From Bog-756 sp963756515 (GTDB lineage: Bacteria > Actinomycetota > Acidimicrobiia > Acidimicrobiales > RAAP-2), in the NCBI GenBank assembly GCA_963756515.1, contig CAVWNV010000004.1, positions 62,001 to 126,000 on the forward strand: DNA of 64,000 nt. Reading direction: 5' to 3'. The stretch's first letter is position 1, and each line of letters opens with the position of its first letter. Positions 42,344 to 50,906 of the stretch are shown piece after piece. The translations under genes were made by a program, and so were the position numbers. The notes under the pieces were generated by a model. The model searched no databases. It worked only from the letters and a program-made list of their open reading frames with translations, and was not told the origin of the DNA.

Positions 42344-43015
42344 GTGGTGGTCGCGTTCTGGATCCTGATGGCGGTGGCCGCGGCGGCGGCCGGGACCGAC
42401 TGGGTGGCGGTGGCGGTGGGCAACCGCCGGCTCGAGTACGCGGCCAAACCGGCGGTGCTGGTGGCGTTGGTGGCGGCGGCCGCGATCATCCCCGCCGACC
42501 ACACCGTCCTGGCCGACCGCCGCGCCTGGTTCGTGGTGGCGTTGGCCTGCTGCCTGGTCGGCGACGTCCTGCTCATGCTGCCACGGGACCTCTTCGTGCC
42601 CGGCCTGGCCGCGTTTCTGGGCGGGCACGTGTTCTTCATCGTGGGCCTGCTCCAACCCCCGGCACCGAGCGTTCCGCCCTTCTCCTTCTCGACACCGGGC
42701 CTGGTGGCCGCCACCGTCGCCGTGCTCGTGGTGGAGGCCGTCCCGGCCACCCTCCTGTTCCGCTCGCTGAGGGATGGGCGACAGCGGGAGCTCGTGGCGC
42801 CGGTGGCCCTCTATCTTCTGGCCATCTCCACCATGGTGGTCCTGGCCGTCAATGTCGGGATTCTGACGGCCGGCCTCGGTGCCGTTCTCTTCCTGGTGTC
42901 GGACACCCTGTTGGCCTGGAACCGCTTCATCCGGCCGATACCGTCCGACCCGGTCGGGGTCCATGTCACCTACCACGCGGCCCAGATCCTGTTGGTCCTG
43001 TCGCTGCTGCACTGA
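42344..43015 (+). CDS. YhhN-family (lysoplasmalogenase-like) membrane protein
   Basis: A 223-residue protein with about eight membrane helices. RRLEYAAKPAVLVALVAAAAI is the family's KPxxxx segment, VALACCLVGDVLLML carries the conserved LxGDxLLM, FLGGHVFFIVGLL follows, and FLVSDTLLAWNRF carries the second conserved SDxxxAxxRF. YhhN/TMEM86 proteins hydrolyse the vinyl-ether bond of lysoplasmalogens; in bacteria the role is inferred. The GTG at 42344 is the likely start, diverging from the GlpR-like gene with about 120 bases between. The gene ends just before a short tandem repeat. Confidence 0.88.
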   Translation: MVVAFWILMAVAAAAAGTDWVAVAVGNRRLEYAAKPAVLVALVAAAAIIPADHTVLADRRAWFVVALACCLVGDVLLMLPRDLFVPGLAAFLGGHVFFIVGLLQPPAPSVPPFSFSTPGLVAATVAVLVVEAVPATLLFRSLRDGRQRELVAPVALYLLAISTMVVLAVNVGILTAGLGAVLFLVSDTLLAWNRFIRPIPSDPVGVHVTYHAAQILLVLSLLH

Positions 43016-43048
43016 ACCGGTCGAGGGGCGCCGGCCACGCCGCGCCGG

Positions 43049-43086
43049 ACAGAGCCACGCGGTAGGAACAGAGCCACGCGGTAGGA
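43049..43086. repeat. Two tandem copies of a 19-base repeat
   Basis: ACAGAGCCACGCGGTAGGA is present twice without interruption (43049-43067 and 43068-43086), followed by the partial start ACAG of a third copy. It lies in the gap between the YhhN and SDR genes, ending about 34 bases before the SDR start, so it could influence expression of that gene or simply be a slippage product. Confidence 0.75.
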
Positions 43087-43120
43087 ACAGCGTGAGTCCC
43101 CGAACAAGGAGCCTTCGACC

Positions 43121-43978
43121 ATGCCCGCACAGACACCCGACGACGTCCCTCCCATCGAGGACTGGGGTCGGCTCCTCGACGGAAAGGTAGCGGTGGTCAC
43201 CGGGGGTGGCGCCGGCATCGGCGGGGCCGTCTCGCAACTCTTCGCCCGGCACGGCGCCCGGGTGGAGATCGCCGAGCGGGACGCGGCACGGGCCGGAGCG
43301 ATCCGGCACAGCATCGACGAGGCCGGCGGGACGGCCCGGTCCCATGTGGTCGACGTCACGGCGCCGGACGACGTCGACCGGCTCGCCCGCGACGTACTGG
43401 GCCAACACGGCCATGTGGACGTACTGGTCAACAACGTCGGGGACTACCGACCTCTGGTCCGGTTCGAGGCGTCGACACCGGATTCGTGGAAGACCATGTA
43501 CGACGTCAACCTGTTCCACGTCTTCGCCGTCACCCGCGCCTTCCTCGGGAGCATGACGGCGCGGCGCCGGGGTTCGATCGTCAACATCCACTCCGTGGAG
43601 GGCATGCGCGGCTATCCCGGCGACCCGGTCTACGCCGCCATGAAGGCGGGCGTGGCCCACTTCACCACCAGCCTGGCCGTGTCGGTGGGACGATCGGGCG
43701 TCCGGGTCAACGGCATCGGACCCGATCTGACCCAGACCCGGCAGGTCGACTATCTCTCCGGGTCCGGGGACGATCAGGACCTCTGGCCGTCGTGGGCACC
43801 GGTTGGTCGACTGGGCTGGCCGGAGGACCAGGCCCGGGTGGCGCTGTTCCTCGCCTCCGATCTCTCCGGCTTCGTCACCGGCCACAACATCCCCGTCGAC
43901 GGCGGCACCCGCGCCGCGGGAGGCTGGTTCTACTCCCCCACCGCGGGCCGGTTCGTCAACCGACCGACCACCCTGTGA
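43121..43978 (+). CDS. Short-chain dehydrogenase/reductase (SDR)
   Basis: A 285-residue classical SDR. KVAVVTGGGAGIGGAVSQLF is the TGxxxGIG coenzyme site, VVDVTAPDD marks the adenine pocket, LVNNVGDY is the NNxG motif, and the active site is S (GSIVNIHSVEG) with Y-x3-K in YAAMKAGVAHF. RVNGIGPD and the C-terminal SGFVTGHNIPVDGGTRAAGG are also typical. An acidic residue after strand 2 (VEIAERD) suggests NAD rather than NADP. It oxidises or reduces a hydroxyl or ketone; the substrate is unknown. The ATG at 43121 follows AAGGAG. Confidence 0.93.
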   Translation: MPAQTPDDVPPIEDWGRLLDGKVAVVTGGGAGIGGAVSQLFARHGARVEIAERDAARAGAIRHSIDEAGGTARSHVVDVTAPDDVDRLARDVLGQHGHVDVLVNNVGDYRPLVRFEASTPDSWKTMYDVNLFHVFAVTRAFLGSMTARRRGSIVNIHSVEGMRGYPGDPVYAAMKAGVAHFTTSLAVSVGRSGVRVNGIGPDLTQTRQVDYLSGSGDDQDLWPSWAPVGRLGWPEDQARVALFLASDLSGFVTGHNIPVDGGTRAAGGWFYSPTAGRFVNRPTTL

Positions 43979-43986
43979 CCATCGAG

Positions 43987-44862
43987 TCAGCTCGGGCCCG
44001 ACTGATCCGTCCCGGTCGACCGGGCCGACCAGCGGCCGGCCGAACGCTCCACCACCACGTCGACCCCGAACGCCTCCGAGACGGCGGCACTCGTGAGCAC
44101 CTCGCCGACAGGTCCTGACACCAGGAGTCGAGCCTCACGCATCAGGGCGGCGTGGGTCACGCCGGGCGGGATCTCCTCGAGGTGGTGGGTCACCAGCACC
44201 AGGGGTGGAACAGTGGGGTCGGCCGCCAGCGTCGCCAGTCGGCCGAGCAGTCGCTCCCGGGCCCCGAGGTCGAGGCCCGCCGCCGGTTCGTCCATCAGCA
44301 GGAGCTCGGGTCGGCCCATCAGAGCCCGGGCCAACAGGACCTGTTGACGTTCCCCTTCCGACAGGAGCCCGTAGGGCCGCTCGGCGAAGCCGGCGGCACC
44401 GAACCCGGCCTGCTCCAGCAGCGCTCCGGCCTCGTGCCGGTCTTCATCGCTGTACTCGTCCCACCAGGTCTCCAGGGCGGCGTGACGTCCGGTCAGCACC
44501 ACGTCGAGGGCTGCCAGCTCCGGCCGGAGGGAACGGGCGATCGAGGCACTGACCACGGCGATGCGACGGCGGAGTTGGCGCATGTCCACCCGGCCCAGCC
44601 GCTCCCCCAAAATCTCCACCACGCCGCCGGTCGGCCACAACGAGGACCCCACCACCCGCAACAGGGTGGTCTTGCCCGAGCCGTTGGGGCCGAGGAGGGC
44701 CCAGCGCTCGCCGGTGCCGACCTGCCACGAGACCCGGTCGAGCAGGGCCGTCCCGTCGCGCACCACCGACACCCCCTCGAGGCGGACGACCGGGGACGGT
44801 CCGGCCGCGGCCGGATCCGGAGAGGTCGGATCAACCACAGGATGCAGCCCCTGCGATGTCAC
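43987..44862 (-). CDS. ABC transporter ATP-binding protein (ModF-like single domain)
   Basis: A 291-residue ABC ATPase. WALLGPNGSGKTTLLRVVG is the Walker A, YGLLSEGERQQVLLARALMG the signature (LSEGE), LLLMDEPAAGLD the Walker B, and LVTHHLEEI the switch His. The wording is that of the YlmA/ModF-like group of actinobacteria, which often occur alone without a permease gene, as here. The role could be in transport or in a soluble ATPase function. The start at 44862 gives a 25-residue N-terminal extension before VVRLEGVSVVRDG. It is convergent with the SDR, nine bases apart. Confidence 0.9.
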   Translation of the reverse strand: MTSQGLHPVVDPTSPDPAAAGPSPVVRLEGVSVVRDGTALLDRVSWQVGTGERWALLGPNGSGKTTLLRVVGSSLWPTGGVVEILGERLGRVDMRQLRRRIAVVSASIARSLRPELAALDVVLTGRHAALETWWDEYSDEDRHEAGALLEQAGFGAAGFAERPYGLLSEGERQQVLLARALMGRPELLLMDEPAAGLDLGARERLLGRLATLAADPTVPPLVLVTHHLEEIPPGVTHAALMREARLLVSGPVGEVLTSAAVSEAFGVDVVVERSAGRWSARSTGTDQSGPS

Positions 44863-45243
44863 CGTTCGAATGGGAGCGTCGCCGGCGTGAACAGCACCGA
44901 CCGATAGTAGTTGGACATCCCACCGAGCTAGACATCGAAAAGAAGCCCATCGAGCGGCCGACAGTCATTTCGTGTTGGAGCCCACACCGGTGGGGTTCCC
45001 GGGAATCGGGGCGATGAGCGTCATTCGAGCCGGGTGGCGAGCGGTACGCACACCGAGGCTCCGATTCTGGGTCGCCCAATCTGGTGCCGGGTCCGGGGCG
45101 TCAGGCGGCGAATCCTTGGCCCCGGACCCGACGATGTGGTCTTACCCACTTACTCGCCGGCCTAACGCATCCAACATCACGCGGAGTACCCGATGGGGAT
45201 TCGGTCGTCGATGACGAGGGACGTTCCCCGGGGGTGGCAACGA
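44863..45243. other. Gene-free stretch at the left edge of an AT-richer island
   Basis: Only short frames without family features or ribosome binding sites are found. It includes the shift from GC-rich core genes (left) to the AT-richer 45-49 kb region (right). No repeat or att-like sequence was recognised. Confidence 0.5.
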
Positions 45244-45753
45244 TCAGATCGAGAGTCGGTACAGGTGGGTTCTGTCACCGTCGATCACGATCGGTTCGAC
45301 GAATTCGAATCCCGTCTTCACCAAGACGTTTCGAGAAGCGACATTGTCAGGATCGATGAAGGCGAGAAGTTCGCCTTGCCACACTCGGCCAGCCACTTCA
45401 AGCATGGCGCCGGCAGCTTCGGTGGCATAGCCGATGCCACGCGCCACCCGAACGAGTCGGTAGCCGAACTCGAGCCGGCTCTCGCCGCCGAACTCGAACA
45501 CATCCGCACCCACATAGCCCACCAGAGATCCGGTCGACGCCTCAACGATCGCCTGCTTGCCGAAAGCAACCTGCCGCGAGAATGTCATCATGTGATCGAA
45601 GCGCGTATTCGCGGCCGGACGGTCGAGTGCCCCGCTCAGCGAATACACCATGAAGTCCGGGTCCATGAACAGATCGACGAGCTGTGGTCTGTCTGATTCG
45701 AGCACGGGCCGGATCTGCAACCGCTCCGTGCTGATGGTCCTGGGGGATACCAC
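45244..45753 (-). CDS. GNAT acetyltransferase (RimJ/RimL-like)
   Basis: A 169-residue acetyltransferase of the GCN5 family. The N-terminus STERLQIRPVLESDRPQLVDLF is the typical RimJ/RimL/SpeG opening. LVGYVGADVFEF, LEFGYRLVRVARGIGYATEAAGAML (acetyl-CoA loop R-x-x-G-I-G-Y-A-T-E-A) and ASRNVLVKTGFEFVEP (family-typical NxxSxxxxxKxGF) follow. The acceptor could be a protein N-terminus or a small molecule. The GTG at 45753 is the apparent start with AAGGGA close by. It is the first gene of the AT-richer island and shows normal domain integrity. Confidence 0.88.
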   Translation of the reverse strand: MVSPRTISTERLQIRPVLESDRPQLVDLFMDPDFMVYSLSGALDRPAANTRFDHMMTFSRQVAFGKQAIVEASTGSLVGYVGADVFEFGGESRLEFGYRLVRVARGIGYATEAAGAMLEVAGRVWQGELLAFIDPDNVASRNVLVKTGFEFVEPIVIDGDRTHLYRLSI

Positions 45754-45954
45754 GTTCCCTTGGTAACACGTATCGGTGGTCGCGAGCCGCTCAGGTCAGA
45801 GATCTGAGAGTCGTATCGGTCATTCCCAGAGACAGCGCAGACGGGCCCCGAAGGCCACCGGGGGTGGGTGGCTAGGCCCTCGGAGCAACGGACCCTATTG
45901 CATTTTGCTGGCATCAGCTCAAAAATGAAAGAAGCTGCTCGAAAGGAGCACGTC

Positions 45955-46041
45955 ATGATTCAGTATTGGTTCCCGGTTATTTTCCTCGGGGGGATGCTGG
46001 TGATTGCCGGCATCGTCACGTATGTCTTTGCAACTGATTGA
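45955..46041 (+). CDS. 28-residue single-TM small membrane protein
   Basis: A very small open frame from ATG 45955 to TGA 46041. The product is a polar-flanked hydrophobic helix: a short MIQYWF start, PVIFLGGMLVIAGIVTYVF as the membrane segment and a polar ATD end. GAAAGGAG lies just upstream with six bases between AAGGAG and the ATG, one of the best ribosome binding sites in the window. No family is recognised. Composition, signal and isolation suggest a real small membrane peptide, perhaps a regulator or toxin-like peptide; the role is unknown. Confidence 0.6.
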   Translation: MIQYWFPVIFLGGMLVIAGIVTYVFATD

Positions 46042-46138
46042 TCTGTCGCTGATACATAGCCCCTGACGTAGGTCGCCTACACCCATACCCGCAGGACCTT
46101 TGTCTCGGCCCCGCAACTGGGGCAGGTCAGAGGTTCTG

Positions 46139-46261
46139 GCGGCATTTGTCACCAACGACAACCTCGTGGATCTCCTCGGGGCCATTCTCACACTGGTTCA
46201 TTTGCCGATGCCATACGCTTGGGCAGTACGCTGCATCGGACTCGCCCACGTGGTTATCGGA
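46139..46261 (+). pseudogene. Remnant of a GT39-like glycosyltransferase gene
   Basis: About 41 codons in one frame, beginning AAFVTNDNLVDLLGAIL, match the central part of the membrane glycosyltransferase at 3442-4821 (there SSFVTNDNLVDLLGAVL). The match then decays to PMPYAWAVRCIGLA against SSWRIAWVGVA. Third codon positions differ widely, so it is the remnant of an older paralogue, not a recent copy. Neither an N-terminus nor the rest of the 459-residue protein is present. The following bases to 46612 contain only further decayed frames. Confidence 0.65.
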
Positions 46262-46612
46262 TCGGCGCTTCATCGTTCCGAAATGAGGATGTGCCGGTCT
46301 ACCAGATTTATCCAGTTAGCGCTCCGGTGACGCTGGCCACCGATCCGCTGGACCGAATCGAGATCGGCTCGGCGGTCATTGCAGGCCGGGACGGTCCGCG
46401 GTCTGCCGCTGGGTCCCGAAACCAGCCGCCCTACTCAGTGCAGGCAGGGCACTGTGTTGGAAATCGGTGCCATCACCGCCTCTGGCGGAATCGGAGAACG
46501 AGGAAACGCTCGGTATGGCGGGAGAAGCCTGTGTCCCGATCGCGGGGTTCGAGATACGATCGCCTTCGATTCTGCGCGGTGCACTTGAAGATGGCGTCAC
46601 TCTGATTGGCAA

Positions 46613-48409
46613 ATGGACGAGGGGCTGCGAACATTGACATCAGGCGGGCGGTCAGATCCCGACACGAATTCATTGCGGAATGGTCCGGTTTCAACGGAAC
46701 AATCCAACACCCTCCTGCGTGCTGTCACCGTGCTCGGATTCGCTGTTCCGGTGGTCGCATACTTCTGGGTTATCTATCACTACGGCGTGAACGCAATCTG
46801 GTACGACCAGTGGGACGACATCAATGTGATCGCTCATCCCACATTGACCCACCTGTGGGCGCAACACAATGAGGACAGGATCTTTTTCCCGAACCTCGTA
46901 GTTCTCGGCCTCGCCCACACCGTCCACTTCAACATCCATGTTGAGGACTATCTCAGCGGTGTCCTGCTGATAGCGGCAGTGGGAATGATCATCGTGGCCC
47001 ACAAGCGGCGCTCCCCCCTGACTCCTTGGTTGTACTACTGCCCCGTGGCAATCATCATGTTCTCGTTCGTGCAGGTCGGGAACTCTTTGTTTGGCTTCCA
47101 ACTGGCCTGGTTCATGGTCATGGTGGCCCTGGCTGGCGCCTTGTTTCTCCTCGACCGACCCCTGCTCAACTGGCCAGTGCTCGCAGGATCCATAGCCCTG
47201 GGGATCATCGGAAGCTTCTCCTCCTTGCAGGGTCTACTGATCTGGCCAGTCGGTCTCGTTCTCCTCTACAGCCGAAGTCGGCCAAAGGGCATGATCATCG
47301 CTTGGATCGCTGTCGGAATCGTCGCTGTCGTCGTGTACTTTCACCATCTCAGTTCGGCGGTGGCCGGAACGGGCGGTTCGTACGCCCTCGATCATCCGGT
47401 GTTGGCCATGGAGTTCTACTTCTCTGCGATTGGCGACATCGTGGGCCAACAGATTCCCGCAGATGGTCGGAATAACTGGGTCATCGCTCTGGGCGTCGTG
47501 ATCGTGTTGATGGCGATCTGGATACTCGCCGTCTACGGATTCCGTCGCGAGGACTCCAGTCGACCCATCGGTGTGGCGTTGATCTGCTTCGGGCTGCTCT
47601 TCGCTGGGACCATCGCTGTGGGTCGACTGGATTATGGGCTCTACTACTCGGACGCATCTCGCTATACGACCTTTGACCTCCTCATTCTTGTGGGGTGCTA
47701 CTTGACGGTTCTTCAAGGACGCACCACCGGAGCGGAAGCACGGCCCACCACGGGTGGCGAACGCTTCAGCATGCCCATGAGGCACTTCGTCGATCTGTCG
47801 ATTCGTATCGTTCGGGGGGTCATAGCGGTCACGATCATCTTGTTGGTGATTTTCGGGACTACCAATGGCATCGCCGAAGCCAGAGTCTGGAATCAAAAGC
47901 TTGTCGAGGCGTCCAAGGTGACGGTAAATATCGACAAAGCTCCGGACAACGTGGTGTCCGGCGTTCTCTATCCACTCCCCCTCAGTGCCGTCGGATTCGT
48001 TCGACACATGGCCCATGTCGCCAGGAGTCAGGACCTCAGCCTGTTCGCAACAAATGCGGCCGCGCGGTACGCAAAGGCGGGACTTCCCGATGTGACAGAT
48101 GTCACGACCAGGGTTGGTTTTCCCATCAACGGTCAGGTGCTGAAGGGTCACGCCTGGTTGGGAGCAAGTGCTTCTGTCGATATCGGCCCGATCAAGCTGC
48201 AGGCCTCTCGGCTCGACTTCGTGATCAAGGGCCCGAACGCGAAGCGCATCACGATCGGTCCCGCTGGGTTCATCTACTACGGGTGGCTTGCGGCATGGAG
48301 CACAGAAACTGTGCCCAACGGGAGCTACACAGTCCAGAGCGTCGTGTTTGATTCTGCGGGAAAGCCCACCTACAGCCCGGCTGTCTCGGTGACTGTCGAT
48401 AATCCGTGA
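46613..48409 (+). CDS. Large polytopic membrane protein with C-terminal beta domain
   Basis: A 598-residue protein. Residues 35-440 contain about ten membrane helices (LLRAVTVLGFAVPVVAYFWV, then YDQWDDINVIAHP in the first outer loop, with an acidic pair in the GT-C position). Residues about 480-598 are soluble and beta-rich (TDVTTRVGFPINGQVLKG, then NGSYTVQSVVFDSAGK), like an Ig-type domain outside the membrane. The layout fits a GT-C glycosyltransferase or related polysaccharide enzyme, but no catalytic motif is certain. The ATG at 46613 lacks a strong ribosome binding site. The gene is AT-richer than the core. Confidence 0.65.
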   Translation: MDEGLRTLTSGGRSDPDTNSLRNGPVSTEQSNTLLRAVTVLGFAVPVVAYFWVIYHYGVNAIWYDQWDDINVIAHPTLTHLWAQHNEDRIFFPNLVVLGLAHTVHFNIHVEDYLSGVLLIAAVGMIIVAHKRRSPLTPWLYYCPVAIIMFSFVQVGNSLFGFQLAWFMVMVALAGALFLLDRPLLNWPVLAGSIALGIIGSFSSLQGLLIWPVGLVLLYSRSRPKGMIIAWIAVGIVAVVVYFHHLSSAVAGTGGSYALDHPVLAMEFYFSAIGDIVGQQIPADGRNNWVIALGVVIVLMAIWILAVYGFRREDSSRPIGVALICFGLLFAGTIAVGRLDYGLYYSDASRYTTFDLLILVGCYLTVLQGRTTGAEARPTTGGERFSMPMRHFVDLSIRIVRGVIAVTIILLVIFGTTNGIAEARVWNQKLVEASKVTVNIDKAPDNVVSGVLYPLPLSAVGFVRHMAHVARSQDLSLFATNAAARYAKAGLPDVTDVTTRVGFPINGQVLKGHAWLGASASVDIGPIKLQASRLDFVIKGPNAKRITIGPAGFIYYGWLAAWSTETVPNGSYTVQSVVFDSAGKPTYSPAVSVTVDNP

Positions 48410-48412
48410 CGG

Positions 48413-48791
48413 CTAAAGCAAGGCGGCTGTAGCCCGATTAAGGCCGCCGGCAGCCTCTACGAGGTGAAGGTGAAAATGTCTCCCTGCCCAGTTGGACTCG
48501 TTCCGCCCAGTGACCCTGACGTCTACGGGCCCGGCTACTTCTTCCGGTGTGACAGCGGTGATCCCAGTGCCAGCACTATTGACGGCGAAGCTGGTTGCTG
48601 GTCGCATCGACGTTTCCGAACTTGACCTCCGGCGCGCCCTGAAGGGACGTGCCCTTGATCGACACCGTGGTTGTCCCGGCTGACGGCCCTGAGCTTTTGT
48701 CGACCGAAATCATCGTTGGCTGCTGCTGGACGATGGTGAGCGGAATGGTGGCCTGGCAGTGGTGGCTGTCTTGACTTTCTTCTTACCGTTG
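48413..48791 (-). pseudogene. IPT/TIG-domain surface protein remnant with frameshift
   Basis: The minus strand encodes most of one IPT/TIG (Ig-like) domain in two frames. TIVQQQPTMISVDKSSGPSA, TTTVSIKGTSLQGAPEVKFG and NVDATS come first (about 48600-48765), then the frame shifts and continues as TSFAVNSAGTGITAVTPEEV and AGPVDVRVTG (about 48490-48600) to a stop at 48413. At the break, ACCAGCA is followed directly by ACCAGC, so a 7-base duplication explains the shift. Upstream parts to about 48960 are probably decayed too. Intact relatives are secreted adhesin-like proteins with many such domains. Confidence 0.7.
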
Positions 48792-48963
48792 AGGTGGTCA
48801 CCGTCTCGGTTACCTGAACCGAGACCGAACTCGTCCACCAGTCAGCGCCTTGTTCGGCGTTCCTAACACGACTCCGGTCGAATACAACGCGGATCGGTGA
48901 CCCTGCAGGAATCTGGAGCCGCAACGAGCAGCAGCCCTTACGTCACCACCATCAAGGCGCCCC

Positions 48964-50052
48964 TCAGGACACGTTGAAGCGGAACTCGACCACGTCCCCG
49001 TCCTGCATCACGTACTCCTTGCCCTCCACGCGGGCCCGGCCGGCGGCGCGCACCGCGGCCAGAGAACCGGCCTCGACCAGGTCGTCGTAGCTCACCACCT
49101 CGGCCTTGATGAATCCCCGTTCGAAGTCGGTGTGGATCGTTCCGGCCGCCTGGGGGGCCGTCTCACCGATGTGGATGGTCCAGGCCCGTGACTCCTTGGG
49201 GCCGGCGGTGAGGAAGGTCTGGAGGCCCAGCGTCGCAAACCCCACGTGCACCAACTGGACCAGACCGGACTGCTCCTGGCCGTAGCCGGCCAGCAGCTCG
49301 GCCGCGTCCTCGGGATCGAGAGCGGCCACCTCGGCCTCGATCTGGGCACTCACCACCACCGCCTCGGCCGGGGCCACCAGGGCGGCGAGCTCGGCCCGCA
49401 GTCCGGCGTCGGCCAGGGAGCCCTCGTCGACATTGAACACGTAGATGAAGGGCTTGGCGCTCAACAGGTGCAGGTCGGCCAGCAGCACCGGGTCGACCTG
49501 GCCGGCCGCCACCGCCGAGGCCACGGTCCGGCCGGAATCGAGGATGGAGCGTGCCTGCTCGGCCGCTCGGAGGGCCGGCACCAGCTCCGGCTGCTTGCGG
49601 GACTCCTTGGACAACTTGGCCAGGCGATTGTCGACGGTCTGGAGATCGGCCAGGATCAACTCCGTGTTGATGGTCTCGATGTCGTCACCGGGTGCAATCC
49701 TGCCGTCCACATGGATCACGTCCGGGTCGGTGAACACCCTCACCACCTGGCAGATGGCGTCGCACTCGCGCACGGCGGCCAGGAACTTGTTGCCCAGTCC
49801 CTCGCCTTCGGACGCCCCCTTGACGATCCCGGCGATGTCCACGAACGTGACCGTGGCCGGCACGATCTCTTTGCTCTCGAACAGCTCGGCCAGGCGATCG
49901 AGGCGGCCGTCGGGCACCGCCACCACGCCGACGTTGGGTTCGATGGTGGCAAACGGGTAGTTGGCCGCCAGTACCTCGTTACGGGTCAGGGCGTTGAACA
50001 GTGTCGATTTCCCCACGTTGGGGAGACCGACGATGCCGATGGACAGTCCCAC
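48964..50052 (-). CDS. ychF: Redox-regulated ATPase YchF (Obg-like)
   Basis: A 362-residue Obg-family ATPase. The P-loop is VGLPNVGKSTLFNALT (residues about 8-23), VDIAGIVKGASEGEGLGNKFLA is the Walker B/switch region, and YVFNVDEG occupies the NKxD position. Unlike GTPases, this N-x-D-E wording is typical of YchF and goes with ATP preference. The C-terminus TIHTDFERGFIKAEVVSYDDLVEAGS leads into the TGS domain (EGKEYVMQDGDVVEFRFNV). It binds ribosomes and responds to oxidative stress in other bacteria. It marks the return to GC-rich core genes. The ATG start is at 50052. Confidence 0.97.
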   Translation of the reverse strand: MGLSIGIVGLPNVGKSTLFNALTRNEVLAANYPFATIEPNVGVVAVPDGRLDRLAELFESKEIVPATVTFVDIAGIVKGASEGEGLGNKFLAAVRECDAICQVVRVFTDPDVIHVDGRIAPGDDIETINTELILADLQTVDNRLAKLSKESRKQPELVPALRAAEQARSILDSGRTVASAVAAGQVDPVLLADLHLLSAKPFIYVFNVDEGSLADAGLRAELAALVAPAEAVVVSAQIEAEVAALDPEDAAELLAGYGQEQSGLVQLVHVGFATLGLQTFLTAGPKESRAWTIHIGETAPQAAGTIHTDFERGFIKAEVVSYDDLVEAGSLAAVRAAGRARVEGKEYVMQDGDVVEFRFNVS

Positions 50053-50155
50053 GGGTGCTTCCTCCGAAGTCGCAGCGGGCCCGAGCGCACGGCGGGCCGA
50101 CGACCGAGCGTAGGTGATCCACGGGGAGAGCCGGACGGTGCCCCGGGTCGGGCGG

Positions 50156-50887
50156 TCAGCCCACCGAGGCCAGCAGGTACTCGCTCATGGTCGAGCTGCG
50201 CAGGCGGGACAGGTCCAGGCAGGCGTCGACACTGGTCAGCATGGTGGCCACGTTGGCCTCGAGCTCGGCCGGGGTCGAGGCGTTGAAGAACAGCATGGGG
50301 TCGGCCACATGGGCGGTGGAGGGCCATCCCTCCTCCACGATGCCGTCGATCCCGGGCGCGCCCTCGGTCAGCGGCCGCACCACCTCGTTGCGCACGTACC
50401 GGGTGCGGGGCTGCAACGCCGCCGATACCGGTGACTGGGTGCCGTGCCAGCGGGTGATCCACTCCCGGTACTCGAGACCCGGGGGCCGGTGGATGAGGGC
50501 CACCGTCAGCACGCCGGGCGAGCGGTCGCCGTCGGGCCAGCGACGGGGCGAGGCGTACGGGGTGGTGCCGTAGTCGTCGTAGAGCGACTCGACGACGAGG
50601 TAGCCGGCCCAGGCCAGGCCCAGATCGGCCACCGCCGCCTCGGCGTCGGCCTTCCGCTCGTAGCTGTCCAGCCACACCGACAGCTGCGCCACGTGGGGAT
50701 CCTCGCCCTCGGGCGGAGGCGCCGGCGACGGGGCCGGCGCCGCGTCGGTGTCGTGGACGTTGACCGACAGCCCTCGGGCCCCCGACGCCAGCAACCGGGG
50801 CGCGGTCTCGTCGAGCAGGCGGGACCGGAGGGCATCCCCGGTGGCCGGGTCGCCGTCGCCCCACAGGAGGAAGATCACCTTCTCCAT
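50156..50887 (-). CDS. EthD-like dimeric alpha-beta-barrel protein
   Basis: A 243-residue protein with two ferredoxin-like halves of the EthD/dimeric alpha-beta barrel superfamily. MEKVIFLLWGDGD opens the first, VLTVALIHRPPGLEYREWITRWHGTQSP is the typical EthD strand-helix with W-x-x-R-W-H, and FFNASTPAELEANVATMLTSVDACLDL ends it. Between the halves is a Pro/Ala-rich insertion (residues about 52-64). Such proteins often accompany degradation of ethers or polyketides but remain unassigned. It is 19 bases downstream of the AhpD-like gene, probably in one operon with it. Confidence 0.8.
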   Translation of the reverse strand: MEKVIFLLWGDGDPATGDALRSRLLDETAPRLLASGARGLSVNVHDTDAAPAPSPAPPPEGEDPHVAQLSVWLDSYERKADAEAAVADLGLAWAGYLVVESLYDDYGTTPYASPRRWPDGDRSPGVLTVALIHRPPGLEYREWITRWHGTQSPVSAALQPRTRYVRNEVVRPLTEGAPGIDGIVEEGWPSTAHVADPMLFFNASTPAELEANVATMLTSVDACLDLSRLRSSTMSEYLLASVG

Positions 50888-50906
50888 CGACGCGCCCCGA
50901 TCGCGT

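Noticed and set aside
46219..46605. Plus-strand frame of 128 codons between the GT39 remnant and the membrane protein
   Set aside because: It lacks a ribosome binding site and family match, and short better-looking pieces occur in other frames, so the region looks like decayed sequence.
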